This document shows, piece after piece, positions 1 through 8,489 of a stretch of 14,731 nt of DNA (its first letter is position 1; each line of letters starts with the position of its first letter). Origin of the DNA: an uncultured Pelagibacteraceae bacterium (GTDB lineage: Bacteria > Pseudomonadota > Alphaproteobacteria > Pelagibacterales > Pelagibacteraceae). Position numbers and translations under genes: made by a program. The stretch covers positions 1 through 14,731 of the forward strand of contig CACLNK010000025.1 of assembly GCA_902608305.1 (NCBI GenBank). The letters run 5' to 3'. The notes under the pieces are model-generated. The model worked only from the letters and a program-made list of their open reading frames with translations, did not search any database and was not told the DNA's origin.

Positions 1-45
1 TTGTGGTTGATGAAGAATAAATGAAATATTAGAAAATGACATTTA

Positions 46-1648
46 TTAATTGCTAGCAGGAGCTTTATCTTTAAATAACTTATAGTCTAAACTATCGACT
101 AAAGCCTTAAAAGATGCATCGATAATGTTTGTAGATACACCAATGGTAAACCAATTTTTTCCTTTTGCGTCTGTACTTTCGATTGAAACTCTAGTTACAG
201 CTTCAGTTCCTGTATTTAAAATTCGAACTTTGTAATCAACTAATTTTAAATCTTTTAAGTATTTTGAGTATTTTGCTAATCTATCAATATTATTTCTTAT
301 AGCATTATCCAAAGCATTTACAGGACCATTGCCTTCGCCTTCACAGACAATTTTTTCACCATCAACTTCCAACTGGGCTTTAGCTGTTGAAATAATTTTT
401 CCAGATGAGTTTTTCCTAACTGAAACGTCATACTCTGATATAGAAATATATCTTGGAATTTCTCCAACAATTCTTCTTGCTAAAAGTTCAAATGATGCAT
501 CAGCTCCATCATAACTATATCCAATAAATTCTCTGTCTTTAACTTCTTCTAAGAGTTTCTTGATTTTAGGATCATTTTCTTTAATATTTACACCTATAGT
601 TTTTAATCTTGAAATAATGTTTGATTTACCAGCTTGATCAGAAACTACAATGTTTCTTATATTGCCAACCTCTTCAGGATTTATATGTTCATATGTTTTA
701 GGATCTTTTTGAACAGCTGATACATGCAAACCTCCTTTATGTGAAAAGGCTGCAGCTCCAACATATGGTAAATGCTGATTAGGTTTTCTATTTAAAATTT
801 CATCTAAAAGTCTCGAACATTGAGTTAAATTTTTAATGTCTTTAGATTTTATATTAGTTTCAAATTTGCTAGAAAAATCTTCTTTTAAAAAAAAAAGTAG
901 GAATAAGTGACATTAAATTTGCATTACCACATCTTTCACCAAGACCGTTAATTGTGCCTTGAACTTGTCTAACTCCAGCTAAAACTGCAGCTAAAGTATT
1001 TGCAACAGCATTACCAGTATCATTATGCGCATGAATTCCTAAATTCTTTCCTGGAATTTGTTTTGAAACTTCGCTAACAATTTTAGATACTTCTTGAGGT
1101 AAAGTTCCTCCATTAGTATCACATAAAACTATCCATCTAGCTCCTTGTGTATAAGCAGCTTTAAGACAGGATAATGCATATTTTGGATTGTTTTTATATC
1201 CGTCAAAAAAATGCTCTGCATCGAACATGAATTCTTTTTTTTCTTTAATAAAATGCTTTGCACTCTCACTAATATTTTCTAAATTTTCTTCATTAGAAAT
1301 ACCTAAAGCGACATCAACATGAAAATCCCAAGATTTACCAACCAAACAAATCGAAGGTGCGTTTGAGTCAATAAGTGCTGATATGACAGGATCATTATTA
1401 GCGCTTCGGCCTGTTCTTTTTGTCATACCAAAAGCTGTTAATTTAGAATTTTTAAACTTAATTTTTTTTTGGAAAAACTCAGTATCAGTAGGATTTGCTC
1501 CAGGCCACCCTCCTTCGATATAATCTACTCCTAGATTATCTAAAGCCAAAGCTATTTTTTCTTTATCATCTATAGAAAAATCAACACCTTGTGTTTGTTC
1601 ACCATCTCTAAGAGTGGTATCAAATATGTATAATCGTTCTTTGCTCAT
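46..1648 (-). CDS. cimA: (R)-citramalate synthase, interrupted by a one-base frameshift
   Basis: Condenses pyruvate and acetyl-CoA to (R)-citramalate, the threonine-independent entry to isoleucine; cytosolic. The N-terminal HMGL-like TIM barrel shows DTTLRDGEQ (residues 10-18), GGWPGANPTDTEFF (46-59), the metal-binding HAHND (206-210) and GLGERCGNAN (235-244). The frame then runs into TAG at 869. With one base removed from the A10 run at 887-896 (plus strand), translation continues through PYVGAAAFSHKGGLHVSA and VGNIRNIVVSDQAGKSN, the C-terminal LeuA-type dimer/regulatory domain, to TAA at 46-48. The result is about 533 residues, normal for this family. The ATG at 1648 lies 8 bases after the cysS stop; no clear Shine-Dalgarno is seen. 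A 2-isopropylmalate synthase is less likely, because the GGWPGANP motif and the length fit CimA. Confidence 0.87.
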
Positions 1649-1656
1649 TAATTATT

Positions 1657-3019
1657 TCATCTAAATTTCCAAAAGGTTTTAGCATCTTTATCTTCTATTA
1701 AAACACCTTTATCTAAAAGTTCATTTCTAATTCTATCAGCTTCTTTATAATCCTTATTTTCTCTAGCTTTATTTCTTAAATTAATTTCTTTAATAATATC
1801 TTGCTCAGAAATTAAAGCTTTTTTCTTTTTAAATTCTAACCATTGATCTTTTGTTTCATTAAGAAGACCAACAAAATTACAGGCTGAGATAAATATTTTT
1901 TTATCATTCTCATTTCCATTTTTAGCCTTATCAAAAAGATTATGAAGATTTGATATATAGCCAGGAGTGTTTAAATCATCATACAAAGGTAGAAACATTT
2001 CATGTGGAATTTTTAATGGAGTTTTTAAAGATAAATAGATTTGATACCATTTATCAATTGTATTTTTGCATTCATTTAATAGTTTATCATTCCAATCTAA
2101 AGGTTGTTTATAATGTGCACTCATCAAGGCAAATCTTAAAATTTGTCCACTAACTTTTCCTTTAAAGTCATTTATTTTTAAAATATTACCTTGAGATTTT
2201 GCCATTTTTTCATTTGAGATTGTAATAAAAGCATTGTGAACCCAGTAATTAGCAAAAACTTTTGTATCATTAGCACATCTCGATTGAGCTATTTCATTCT
2301 CATGGTGAGGAAAAAGTAAATCAATTCCACCTCCATGAATATCAAATTCATTACCCAAAAACTTTTTTGACATAGCAGAGCATTCTAAGTGCCAACCTGG
2401 CCTCCCTTGTCCCCAGGGAGATTTCCAAGATGGTTCATTTTCATTAGAAGGTTTCCACAAAACAAAGTCTTCAGGATTTTTTTTATTTTCTGAAACCTCA
2501 ACTCTAGAACCAGCAATTAAATCTTCTAATTTTTTATTTGATAAATTTCCATAATCTTTAAATTTGTTTACTTCAAAATAAACATGTCCAGTTTTTTCAT
2601 ATGCAAAATTTTTATCTAACAATTGACTTATCATATCAATCATAAGGTTAATATTTTCTGTTGCTTTTGGTTCTTCTGTTGGTTTTTGGCAGTTTAAAAA
2701 AATACAATCATCATGAAAATTTTTAGTAATTTTTTTAGTAATTTCAGACACCGAAATTTTTTGATCTTGTGAAGCTTGAATAATTTTGTCATCAATATCT
2801 GTAATATTTCTGATGTAGTTAACTGATTTATTTCCATACTTGCACTTTAAAACTCGAAAAAGAATATCAAATATTACTAAAGGTCTAGCATTTCCTATAT
2901 GTGGATCGTCATATACAGTTGGTCCACATACATACATTCCAATTTTTTTTTTATCTATAGGAACAAATTTTTCTTTTTTTGTTACTTAGGTTATTTGTTA
3001 AAAAAATATCATTATTCAT
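1657..3019 (-). CDS. cysS: Cysteinyl-tRNA synthetase, interrupted by a one-base frameshift near its start
   Basis: Class I aminoacyl-tRNA synthetase that charges tRNA-Cys in the cytosol. Numbered from the restored start, it shows MYVCGPTVYDDPHIGNAR (28-45, containing the HIGH-type signature), GWHLECSAM, FDIHGGGIDLLFPHHENE and the KMSKS-type KMAKSQGN (from 271). C31, C213, H238 and E242 match the E. coli zinc ligands C28, C209, H234 and E238. Reading only from MYVCG would remove the first strand of the Rossmann fold. An ATG at 3019 reads MNNDIFLTNNLSNKK and joins the main frame through KFVPIDKKKIG once one base is removed from the T7 run at 2974-2980 (plus strand). That gives about 453 residues, usual for CysS. 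The stop (TGA, 1657-1659) is 8 bases before cimA, suggesting co-transcription. Confidence 0.9.
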
Positions 3020-3042
3020 TGTTGTAAAAATATACTTTATAT

Positions 3043-3060
3043 TTAGATTTGTGAATCTAA
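3043..3060. other. Small hairpin between nadE and cysS
   Basis: TTAGATT (3043-3049) and AATCTAA (3054-3060) form a perfect 7-base stem with a TGTG loop (on the minus strand CACA), four bases beyond the nadE stop codon. No U tract follows directly; the next bases on the minus strand are ATATAAAGTATATTTTTAC. The position suits a weak terminator or an mRNA 3' stabiliser for nadE, but the stem is AT-rich. Confidence 0.35.
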
Positions 3061-3064
3061 TTGA

Positions 3065-3802
3065 TTAGTTGGGAATCTTACATACTGGAATTGGTTCCAT
3101 CTTATGTAAGTTTAGTTTTCTTATTTGCTCATATTTAACACGATTTACTGAATTAGGATTATTCATAGCTTCTTCTAATTCTTTATAGCTTAATCCTATT
3201 TGGCCTTCGTCAGTTCTACCATCATCCCATAGGCCATCTGTTGGTTGGGCATTCATAATTTCATCTAGTATTTTAAGTTCTTTACCTAATTCCCAAACTT
3301 CAGTCTTATTACAATCACCAATGGGAGATATATCAACACCGCCATCACCATATTTGGTATAAAAACCAATTCCAAAATCTTCAATTTTATTCCCTGTTCC
3401 TACTACAATACCTTTATTAGCAGAAGCGGCTTGATAAAGTGCTGTCATTCTTAATCTTGCTCTAGAATTAGCTAGTCCATGTTCGTTATCAAAAATTAAT
3501 AAACTAGACTGAAAAGTTTTAAACAAGTTGTCTAAATCCAATGTATGAGCTTCAACATTTTTAAAGTTTTTAGTTAACCACTGCTGATGTTTAAGACTTA
3601 GGTCATGATCGGTCTTTTTTTGTTTAATCGGCATTGATAAAATGATTGTTTTTAAGCCAGTCATTGCACTTAATGTACTAGAAACAGAAGAGTCTATTCC
3701 ACCAGATATACCAATAACTAATGACTCTGCTTTATTTGGCATTGAATTGACATAATCCTTTATCCAATTACTTATGAAAGATACTTTTTCAGATGGTTTC
3801 AT
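3065..3802 (-). CDS. nadE: NH3-dependent NAD+ synthetase
   Basis: Converts nicotinic acid adenine dinucleotide plus ammonia and ATP to NAD+, the last step of NAD synthesis. At 245 residues it is the short, ammonia-using form without a glutaminase (nitrilase) domain. The ATP-pyrophosphatase P-loop SGGIDSS is at residues 33-39. NSRARLRMTALYQAA, VGTGNKIEDFGIGFYTKYGD, GVDISPIGDCNKTEVW and PTDGLWDDGRTDEGQIG are typical of the family. The frame is intact. The ATG at 3802 is directly preceded by TATAATAT, so the transcript may have almost no leader. It lies 41 bases after the corrected end of the DAHP synthase and 45 bases before the restored cysS start. Confidence 0.94.
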   Translation of the reverse strand: MKPSEKVSFISNWIKDYVNSMPNKAESLVIGISGGIDSSVSSTLSAMTGLKTIILSMPIKQKKTDHDLSLKHQQWLTKNFKNVEAHTLDLDNLFKTFQSSLLIFDNEHGLANSRARLRMTALYQAASANKGIVVGTGNKIEDFGIGFYTKYGDGGVDISPIGDCNKTEVWELGKELKILDEIMNAQPTDGLWDDGRTDEGQIGLSYKELEEAMNNPNSVNRVKYEQIRKLNLHKMEPIPVCKIPN

Positions 3803-3804
3803 AT

Positions 3805-3810
3805 ATTATA
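3805..3810 (-). promoter_or_regulatory. Possible -10 box for nadE, implying a leaderless transcript
   Basis: A perfect TATAAT on the minus strand is separated from the nadE ATG (3802) by only two bases. If it is a real -10 box, transcription would start at or just inside the start codon. No good -35 is visible at 16-18 bases, and no Shine-Dalgarno precedes the ATG, which would fit leaderless translation. A chance match is possible in AT-rich DNA. Confidence 0.25.
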
Positions 3811-3814
3811 AAAT

Positions 3815-3847
3815 TTAAACAATAGTGTACTTAATGCAATTGTTTAA
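3815..3847. terminator. Inverted repeat between the DAHP synthase and nadE genes, possible weak terminator
   Basis: TTAAACAAT (3815-3823) and ATTGTTTAA (3839-3847) form a perfect 9-base inverted repeat with a 15-base loop. One arm contains the corrected DAHP synthase stop codon (3844-3846). On the minus strand the second arm runs into an AT-rich stretch, TTTAAATTTTATAAT. The stem has only two C:G pairs, so a strong terminator is unlikely. It could be a weak terminator, a regulator site overlapping the nadE promoter region, or chance. Confidence 0.35.
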
Positions 3848-5224
3848 GATGCCGCTTTAATATTGTTTTTTGAATATAAAGCATTTTTTTTAATTTCATC
3901 TGAAATTAAAAATGCTAATTCTAAAGCTTGGTTAGCATTAAGTCTTGGGTCGCAATGAGTGTGATATCTGTGTGATAAATCTTGATCAGATATTTTTTTG
4001 AGCTCCGCCAGTGCACTCGGTAACGTCTTTGCCCGTCATCTCAATATGCAAACCTCCTGCAAAACTTCCTTCGCTTTGGTGACAAGAAAAAACATTTTTA
4101 ACTTCCTTAACAACATTGTTAAAAGGACGAGTCTTATATCCAGTGGTAGATTTAATCGTATTACCATGCATAGGATCACATGACCAAATAACATTTAATC
4201 CTTCCTTTTTAATAGATCTAATTAATTTAGGCAAAAACTTTTCTACATTACCATGTCCAAATCTTGAAATTAATGTGATCTTTCCTTTTTTGTTTTTTGG
4301 ATTTATTGCATTACAAATTTTTACAATTTCATCTGGCTTAGATGTTGGGCCACATTTTATTCCAATTGGGTTTTCAATTCCTCTACAAAATTCAACATGA
4401 CCTCCATCAAGTTGTCTTGTTCTATCACCGATCCACACAAAATGGGCAGAAGTATCATGATATTCTCCTGTAGTTGAGTCTACTCTGGTCATTGACTCTT
4501 CGAAAGGTAATAACAGTGCTTCATGAGAAGTCCAAAAATTTACTGTTTTTAACCTTCTATTAAAATCAGAATTAATTCCACAAGCATCCATAAAAGCTAA
4601 TGCATCTGCAATCTTATCTTCAAGTTCTTTAAATTTTTTTGCTTGCGGACTTTTTTTTATAAATCCTAAATTCCATGTATGAACCATTTTTAAATCTGCG
4701 AAACCTCCATGAGAAAATGCCCTTATAAGATTTAATGTAGATGCTGATTGAGAATAAGCTTTAAATAACCTTTTTGGGTCAGGTGTTCTTAATTTTTTAT
4801 TAAATTCTATACCATTAATATTGTCTCCTAAGTAACTAGGCAACTCTACACCATCTTTTGTTTCGGTTGGTGCGCTTCTAGGTTTTGAAAATTGTCCTGC
4901 AATTCTTCCTAGCTTAACAACTGGCAATGATGCCGAATATGTAAGAACTAATGACATCTGCAGCATCACTTTAAAGGTATCTCTAATACTATCAGGATGA
5001 AATTCAGAAAAACTTTCTGCACAATCTCCACCTTGAAGCAAGAATGCTTTACCATCTACAACATTTGCTAGTTGTTCTTTTAAATGTCTAGTTTCACCAG
5101 CAAATACCAATGGGGGAAAACTTTTAATTTTCCCGAGAACCATATCTAGTTCTTTTTTATCCGGATATTCAGGAATATGTTTAACAGGATAATTTCTCCA
5201 GCTATTTGTTTTCCATTTTTTCAT
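3844..5224 (-). CDS. Class II 3-deoxy-D-arabino-heptulosonate 7-phosphate (DAHP) synthase, interrupted by a one-base frameshift near its end
   Basis: Joins phosphoenolpyruvate and erythrose 4-phosphate, the first step of the shikimate pathway. Class II (plant/Mycobacterium type) features seen are LLQGGDCAESF with C68, GRIAGQFSKPRSAPTE (106-121), WIGDRTRQLDGGHVEFCRG, SCDPMHGNT with H353, and HIEMTGKDVTECTGGAQ with E395. The uncorrected frame stops at 3986 just after GGAQ. Removing one base from the T7 run at 3993-3999 (plus strand) extends it with ISDQDLSHRYHTHCDPRLN and QALELAFLIS to TAA at 3844-3846. That gives about 459 residues, close to the M. tuberculosis enzyme. The tail supplies the fourth metal ligand, the Asp of CDPRLN (D425; D441 in M. 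tuberculosis). The class is clear; no symbol is given because aroF, aroG and aroH are used inconsistently for class II enzymes. Confidence 0.92.
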
Positions 5225-5258
5225 AATTCAACTCTAAGATGTATTTATAGATTAATTG

Positions 5259-5264
5259 ATTATA
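5259..5264 (-). promoter_or_regulatory. Possible -10 box for the DAHP synthase gene
   Basis: The 66-base gap between glmS and the DAHP synthase gene contains a perfect TATAAT on the minus strand, about 35 bases before the ATG at 5224. No convincing -35 hexamer is seen. In such AT-rich DNA a chance match is quite possible, so this is only a candidate. It would allow the DAHP synthase-nadE-cysS-cimA block to be transcribed separately from glmU-glmS. Confidence 0.3.
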
Positions 5265-5290
5265 AAGTAAATTTCTTTTTTAAAATTTAT

Positions 5291-7109
5291 TTATTCTACT
5301 GTTACTGATTTTGCTAAGTTTCTTGGTTTATCAATGTCACAATTTTTTAACAAAGCTACATGATAAGCTAAAAATTGAATTGGTATTGTTAGTAAAAATG
5401 AATTCAGAGTTGAATTAGTTTTTGGTATTTGAAATTTAAATCTAATATTTTCATTCATTGTTGTAGAAGCATCATCAGTAATCATAATAACTTTTCCACC
5501 TCTAGCTATAACTTCTTGCATATTTGAAATTGTTTTTTCATAATATCTATCTTTAGGTGCTAAAACGATTACTGGCATGCCATCTTCTATCAATGCAAGA
5601 GGCCCATGTTTCATCTCGCCTGCCGCATAACCTTCTGCATGTATATATGATAATTCTTTTAGTTTAAGAGCCCCTTCCATGGCAATTGGATAAGAATAGC
5701 CCCTACCTAAATACATAGTTCCTTTGGCAGTTATAAAATCTTTTGCTATAACTTGAATATCATTTTGTTTAGACAATGTTTCTTTAATAAAATCTGGTAA
5801 TTTTTTTAAATCTAAAATCATTTTTTTATATTCATCAAAATCAATATCGTCTCTTTCTTTAGAAATCTTTAAAATTAATAAATAAAGTACTAACATTTGC
5901 CCCAAAAATGCTTTTGTAGATGCAACACCTATTTCAGGTCCTGCATGTATAGGTAAAACAAAATCTGCTAATCTTGCAATTGAACTTTCTACTACATTAA
6001 CAATACCACACGTTTTAACTTTATTTATTTTACATTTTTCTAGTGCTGCATAAGTATCTGCTGTTTCTCCAGATTGAGAAACAAAAATATAAAGATCATT
6101 TTTATTTAACTTTACATTTCTATATCTAAATTCAGAAGCAATGTCCGCATCTACATCAATTGAAGTAAATTCCTCAATCCAATATTTAGCTATTAAACAT
6201 GAATGGTAAGCAGTACCACAAGCAATTAATCTAATTTTATTAATTTTTTTTGGCTCGATTGGTAAGTTATATATATTTATTTCATTACGAGTTTTATCTA
6301 AATATTCGTTAATGCATTTTTTAGTACTAAGTGACTGCTCATCAATTTCTTTTGACATGAAATCTTTAAAATCACCTTTATCAGCTATATTATCGTCTTG
6401 CGATAATTCAAAAATTTCTTTATTAATTTTTTTTTTTTGAAAATTATAAAATTCAACTTTTTCTTCATATAACAAGCAAAAATCTCCATCATCTAGATAA
6501 GAAATTTTATTTGTCATTGTTTTAAGAGCATATGAATCTGATCCTATAAAATTTTCATTATGACCATAACCCACTGCTAAGGGACTTCCTCTTCTAGCTC
6601 CGATTACAACATTATTAAAATCTTTAAAAATTACCCCTAAAGCAAAACTTCCCTCAAGTTTTTCAAGAGTTTTGTAAATACAATTTATTAAATCTTCTGA
6701 TTTTAAAAAAATCAGTTAGTATTACAGTTATAACTTCTGTGTCTGTCTGTGATTTAAAAGAATAACCTTTTTTAATATATTCATCTCTTAACTTGTCAGA
6801 ATTTTCAATAATGCCATTATGAACAACAGAGACTGCTTCAGAAGAATGTGGGTGCGCATTTACTTTATTTGGTATTCCATGAGTTGCCCATCTAACATGG
6901 CCTATTCCCAAGTTTCCGTTTGATGGTTTTTGAAAAAGGATTTTTTCCAAGTTGTCAACTCTGCCAGAACATTTCTGTTCATTAATTTGTCCTTTGTTAA
7001 TAGTTGCAATTCCAGCTGAATCATAACCACGATACTCAAGTTTTTTTAAAGCACCTATTATGTTTGCTGAAACAGATTTATTGCTAACGATTCCAACTAT
7101 TCCACACAT
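5291..7109 (-). CDS. glmS: Glucosamine-6-phosphate synthase (glutamine-hydrolysing), interrupted by a one-base frameshift
   Basis: Makes glucosamine 6-phosphate from fructose 6-phosphate and glutamine, the first committed step to UDP-GlcNAc. The N-terminal class II glutaminase begins MCGIVGIV with nucleophile Cys2, followed by IGHVRWATHG (69-78), AHPHSSEAVSVVHNGIIEN (85-103) and QTDTEVI. The frame breaks near residue 134. Removing one base from the A7 run at 6705-6711 (plus strand) gives LTDFLKSEDLINCIYKTLEK and then FALGVIF, FNNVVIGARRGSPLAVGYG and IGSDSYAL. Two SIS isomerase domains follow, with SQSGETADT, GVASTKAFLGQ and SYIHAEGYAAGEMKHGPLAL, and the C-terminus DKPRNLAKSVTVE. Total is about 605 residues, standard for GlmS. 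The ATG overlaps the preceding GlmU-domain stop by one base, so the two are probably translationally coupled. Confidence 0.94.
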
Positions 7110-7729
7110 TATTTTTTTCTTTTGTAATTTTTAATTTCAACTTGTGAAGATCTTGTTAATGCTAATGATTTTGTTCTAACATTTTTTGTTATAACCGAAC
7201 CTGCTCCAACGGTACTATTTCCGTTAATGGTGATTGGTGCTACTAAAGATGAATTTGAACCAATAAAAACATTATTTTTAATTTTAGTTTTATTTTTTTT
7301 AACTCCATCATAATTACAAGTAATTGTGCCAGCTCCTATATTTACAGAATTTCCCATGGTAGCATCTCCTATATAAGACAGATGATTAACTTTTGAATTT
7401 TTTCCTATTTTACTTTTTTTAACTTCTACAAAATTTCCAACTCTTGATCCTTTTTGTAGAATTGTACCTGGTCTTAGTCTCGCATATGGACCTATATTAA
7501 CGTCATTTTCTATTTTTGAACTTTCTAGATGTGAAAAAGAAAATATTTTAACATTGTTGCCAATATTTACCTTAGCACCTATTACTACATATGGATCAAT
7601 TACAACATTTTTTCCTATTTTTGTGTCTTCAGAAAAAAAAATAGTTTCGGGAGCAATCATTTTAACTCCTAATTTTATAAATTTATTTCTAAGTTTGTTT
7701 TGTATTTTTTGTAAATTTATTTGTTTCAT
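7109..7729 (-). CDS. Stand-alone GlmU-type glucosamine-1-phosphate N-acetyltransferase domain
   Basis: 206 residues matching only the C-terminal half of bifunctional GlmU, a left-handed beta-helix that acetylates glucosamine 1-phosphate with acetyl-CoA. Hexapeptide repeats run from about residue 30 to 190. Signature stretches are PYARLRPG (81-88), VGNFVEVKK (97-105), HLSYIGDA with H116 (matching catalytic His363 of E. coli GlmU), and NIGAGTITCNYDG (130-142). The uridyltransferase half, with its GTAG-type nucleotide motif, is absent. Only 70 bases separate this ATG from the divergent gph gene, and an in-frame TAA lies five codons upstream, so the missing half is not hidden by a frameshift here. 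The first 25 residues resemble the helix that joins the two halves of full GlmU. Uridylation of GlcNAc-1-P would need another enzyme elsewhere. Confidence 0.85.
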   Translation of the reverse strand: MKQINLQKIQNKLRNKFIKLGVKMIAPETIFFSEDTKIGKNVVIDPYVVIGAKVNIGNNVKIFSFSHLESSKIENDVNIGPYARLRPGTILQKGSRVGNFVEVKKSKIGKNSKVNHLSYIGDATMGNSVNIGAGTITCNYDGVKKNKTKIKNNVFIGSNSSLVAPITINGNSTVGAGSVITKNVRTKSLALTRSSQVEIKNYKRKK

Positions 7730-7799
7730 TTGAAAAAATCTTTATATTAAGTAAAACATTATCTTAATTCACAAATTATTTCTTAAAAATACTTTGTAT
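7730..7799. promoter_or_regulatory. Divergent intergenic region between the GlmU-domain gene and gph
   Basis: These 70 bases must hold promoters for the minus-strand glmU-glmS unit and the plus-strand gph-lysE-prp unit, since both are read outward from here. The sequence is almost entirely A and T. I see several weak -10-like strings (for example GATAAT and TAATAT on the minus strand) but none with a well-placed -35, and no clear operator palindrome. Neither flanking start codon has a recognisable Shine-Dalgarno. Confidence 0.45.
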
Positions 7800-8489
7800 A
7801 TGACTCAAAACTACACAATTTTATTTGATTTGGATGGAACATTAGTTGATACAGCTCCAGATTTAATGAATGCACACAATCATGTTATGACCAAATATGG
7901 TTATCAAACTAAAAGCACTGAAGAAATTAGAAATCTAGTTGGCAAAGGCGCCAGCGCTTTAATAGGTAGATCTTTATGGGGAAATGCAAAAGAGGAATTT
8001 GGAAAAATTAAAAATCAAAAAACTAAAAATGAAATGGTAAAGGAATTTATTAATTTTTATGGAAAAAATATCCTTAATGAAAGTACTTTAATTAATGGTG
8101 TTGAAAATTTTTTAAAATGGTGCAAAGAAAAAAAAATTTCTATGGCGGTCTGCACTAATAAACAGGAACATCTAGCAATAGATTTGCTTAAAAAAATAGG
8201 AATTTATGATTTTTTTGAATATGTCGCAGGATCAAATACTTTTGACTATTGCAAACCTGATCCTAGACACTTAACAAGTATTATTGAAATTTTAAATGGA
8301 GATATAAAAAAAAGTTTAATGATTGGAGATAGTGAAACAGATGCTAATGCAGCAAAATCAGCCTCTTTACCTATAATTTTGCTTGAAAACGGTTACACAG
8401 AAAGAAACACTAATGAAATTTATCACAACCATTTAATTAAAGATTATGTGGGTATTGAAAAAATAGTTTCTCAATATTTACATGATTGA
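7800..8489 (+). CDS. gph: HAD-superfamily phosphatase, probably phosphoglycolate phosphatase
   Basis: A 229-residue haloacid dehalogenase-fold hydrolase. Motif I, FDLDGTLVDTAPDL, carries nucleophile D10 and acid D12. Motif II is the CTN of AVCTNKQ, motif III is the Lys of KPDPRHL, and motif IV is MIGDSETDANAA. A helical cap lies between motifs I and II. The pattern and length fit Gph, which removes 2-phosphoglycolate, but related HAD enzymes with other small phosphosugar substrates look alike, so the substrate is inferred. The ATG at 7800 is preferred over a TTG two codons upstream because it places motif I close to the N-terminus, as is normal. It overlaps lysE by 8 bases. Confidence 0.82.
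   Translation: MTQNYTILFDLDGTLVDTAPDLMNAHNHVMTKYGYQTKSTEEIRNLVGKGASALIGRSLWGNAKEEFGKIKNQKTKNEMVKEFINFYGKNILNESTLINGVENFLKWCKEKKISMAVCTNKQEHLAIDLLKKIGIYDFFEYVAGSNTFDYCKPDPRHLTSIIEILNGDIKKSLMIGDSETDANAAKSASLPIILLENGYTERNTNEIYHNHLIKDYVGIEKIVSQYLHD

Noticed and set aside
1..45. Possible end of a convergent plus-strand gene (frame ending VVDEE then TAA at 18-20)
   Set aside because: Only a few codons are visible and another frame also reaches a stop within the same stretch, so nothing can be supported.
46..729. A separate 227-residue gene starting at TTG 727-729
   Set aside because: Conserved CimA sequence continues without a stop upstream of this TTG, and it starts inside the GGLHVSA motif, so it is the downstream part of a frameshifted cimA.
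4116..4400. A 94-codon open frame on the plus strand inside the DAHP synthase gene
   Set aside because: It lies wholly antisense to strongly conserved class II DAHP synthase sequence, has no recognisable domain or ribosome site, and looks like a shadow of the real gene.
5225..5290. A glmS-type ribozyme or other riboswitch near glmS or in the gap after it
   Set aside because: The glmS start overlaps the preceding gene, leaving no leader, and the 66-base gap after it shows no stable GC-containing structure.
6427..6438. A 12-base homopolymer in glmS as a seventh frameshift
   Set aside because: It is the longest run seen but it is in frame (reading FQKKKINKE), so no correction is needed; it serves as a contrast to the six broken sites.
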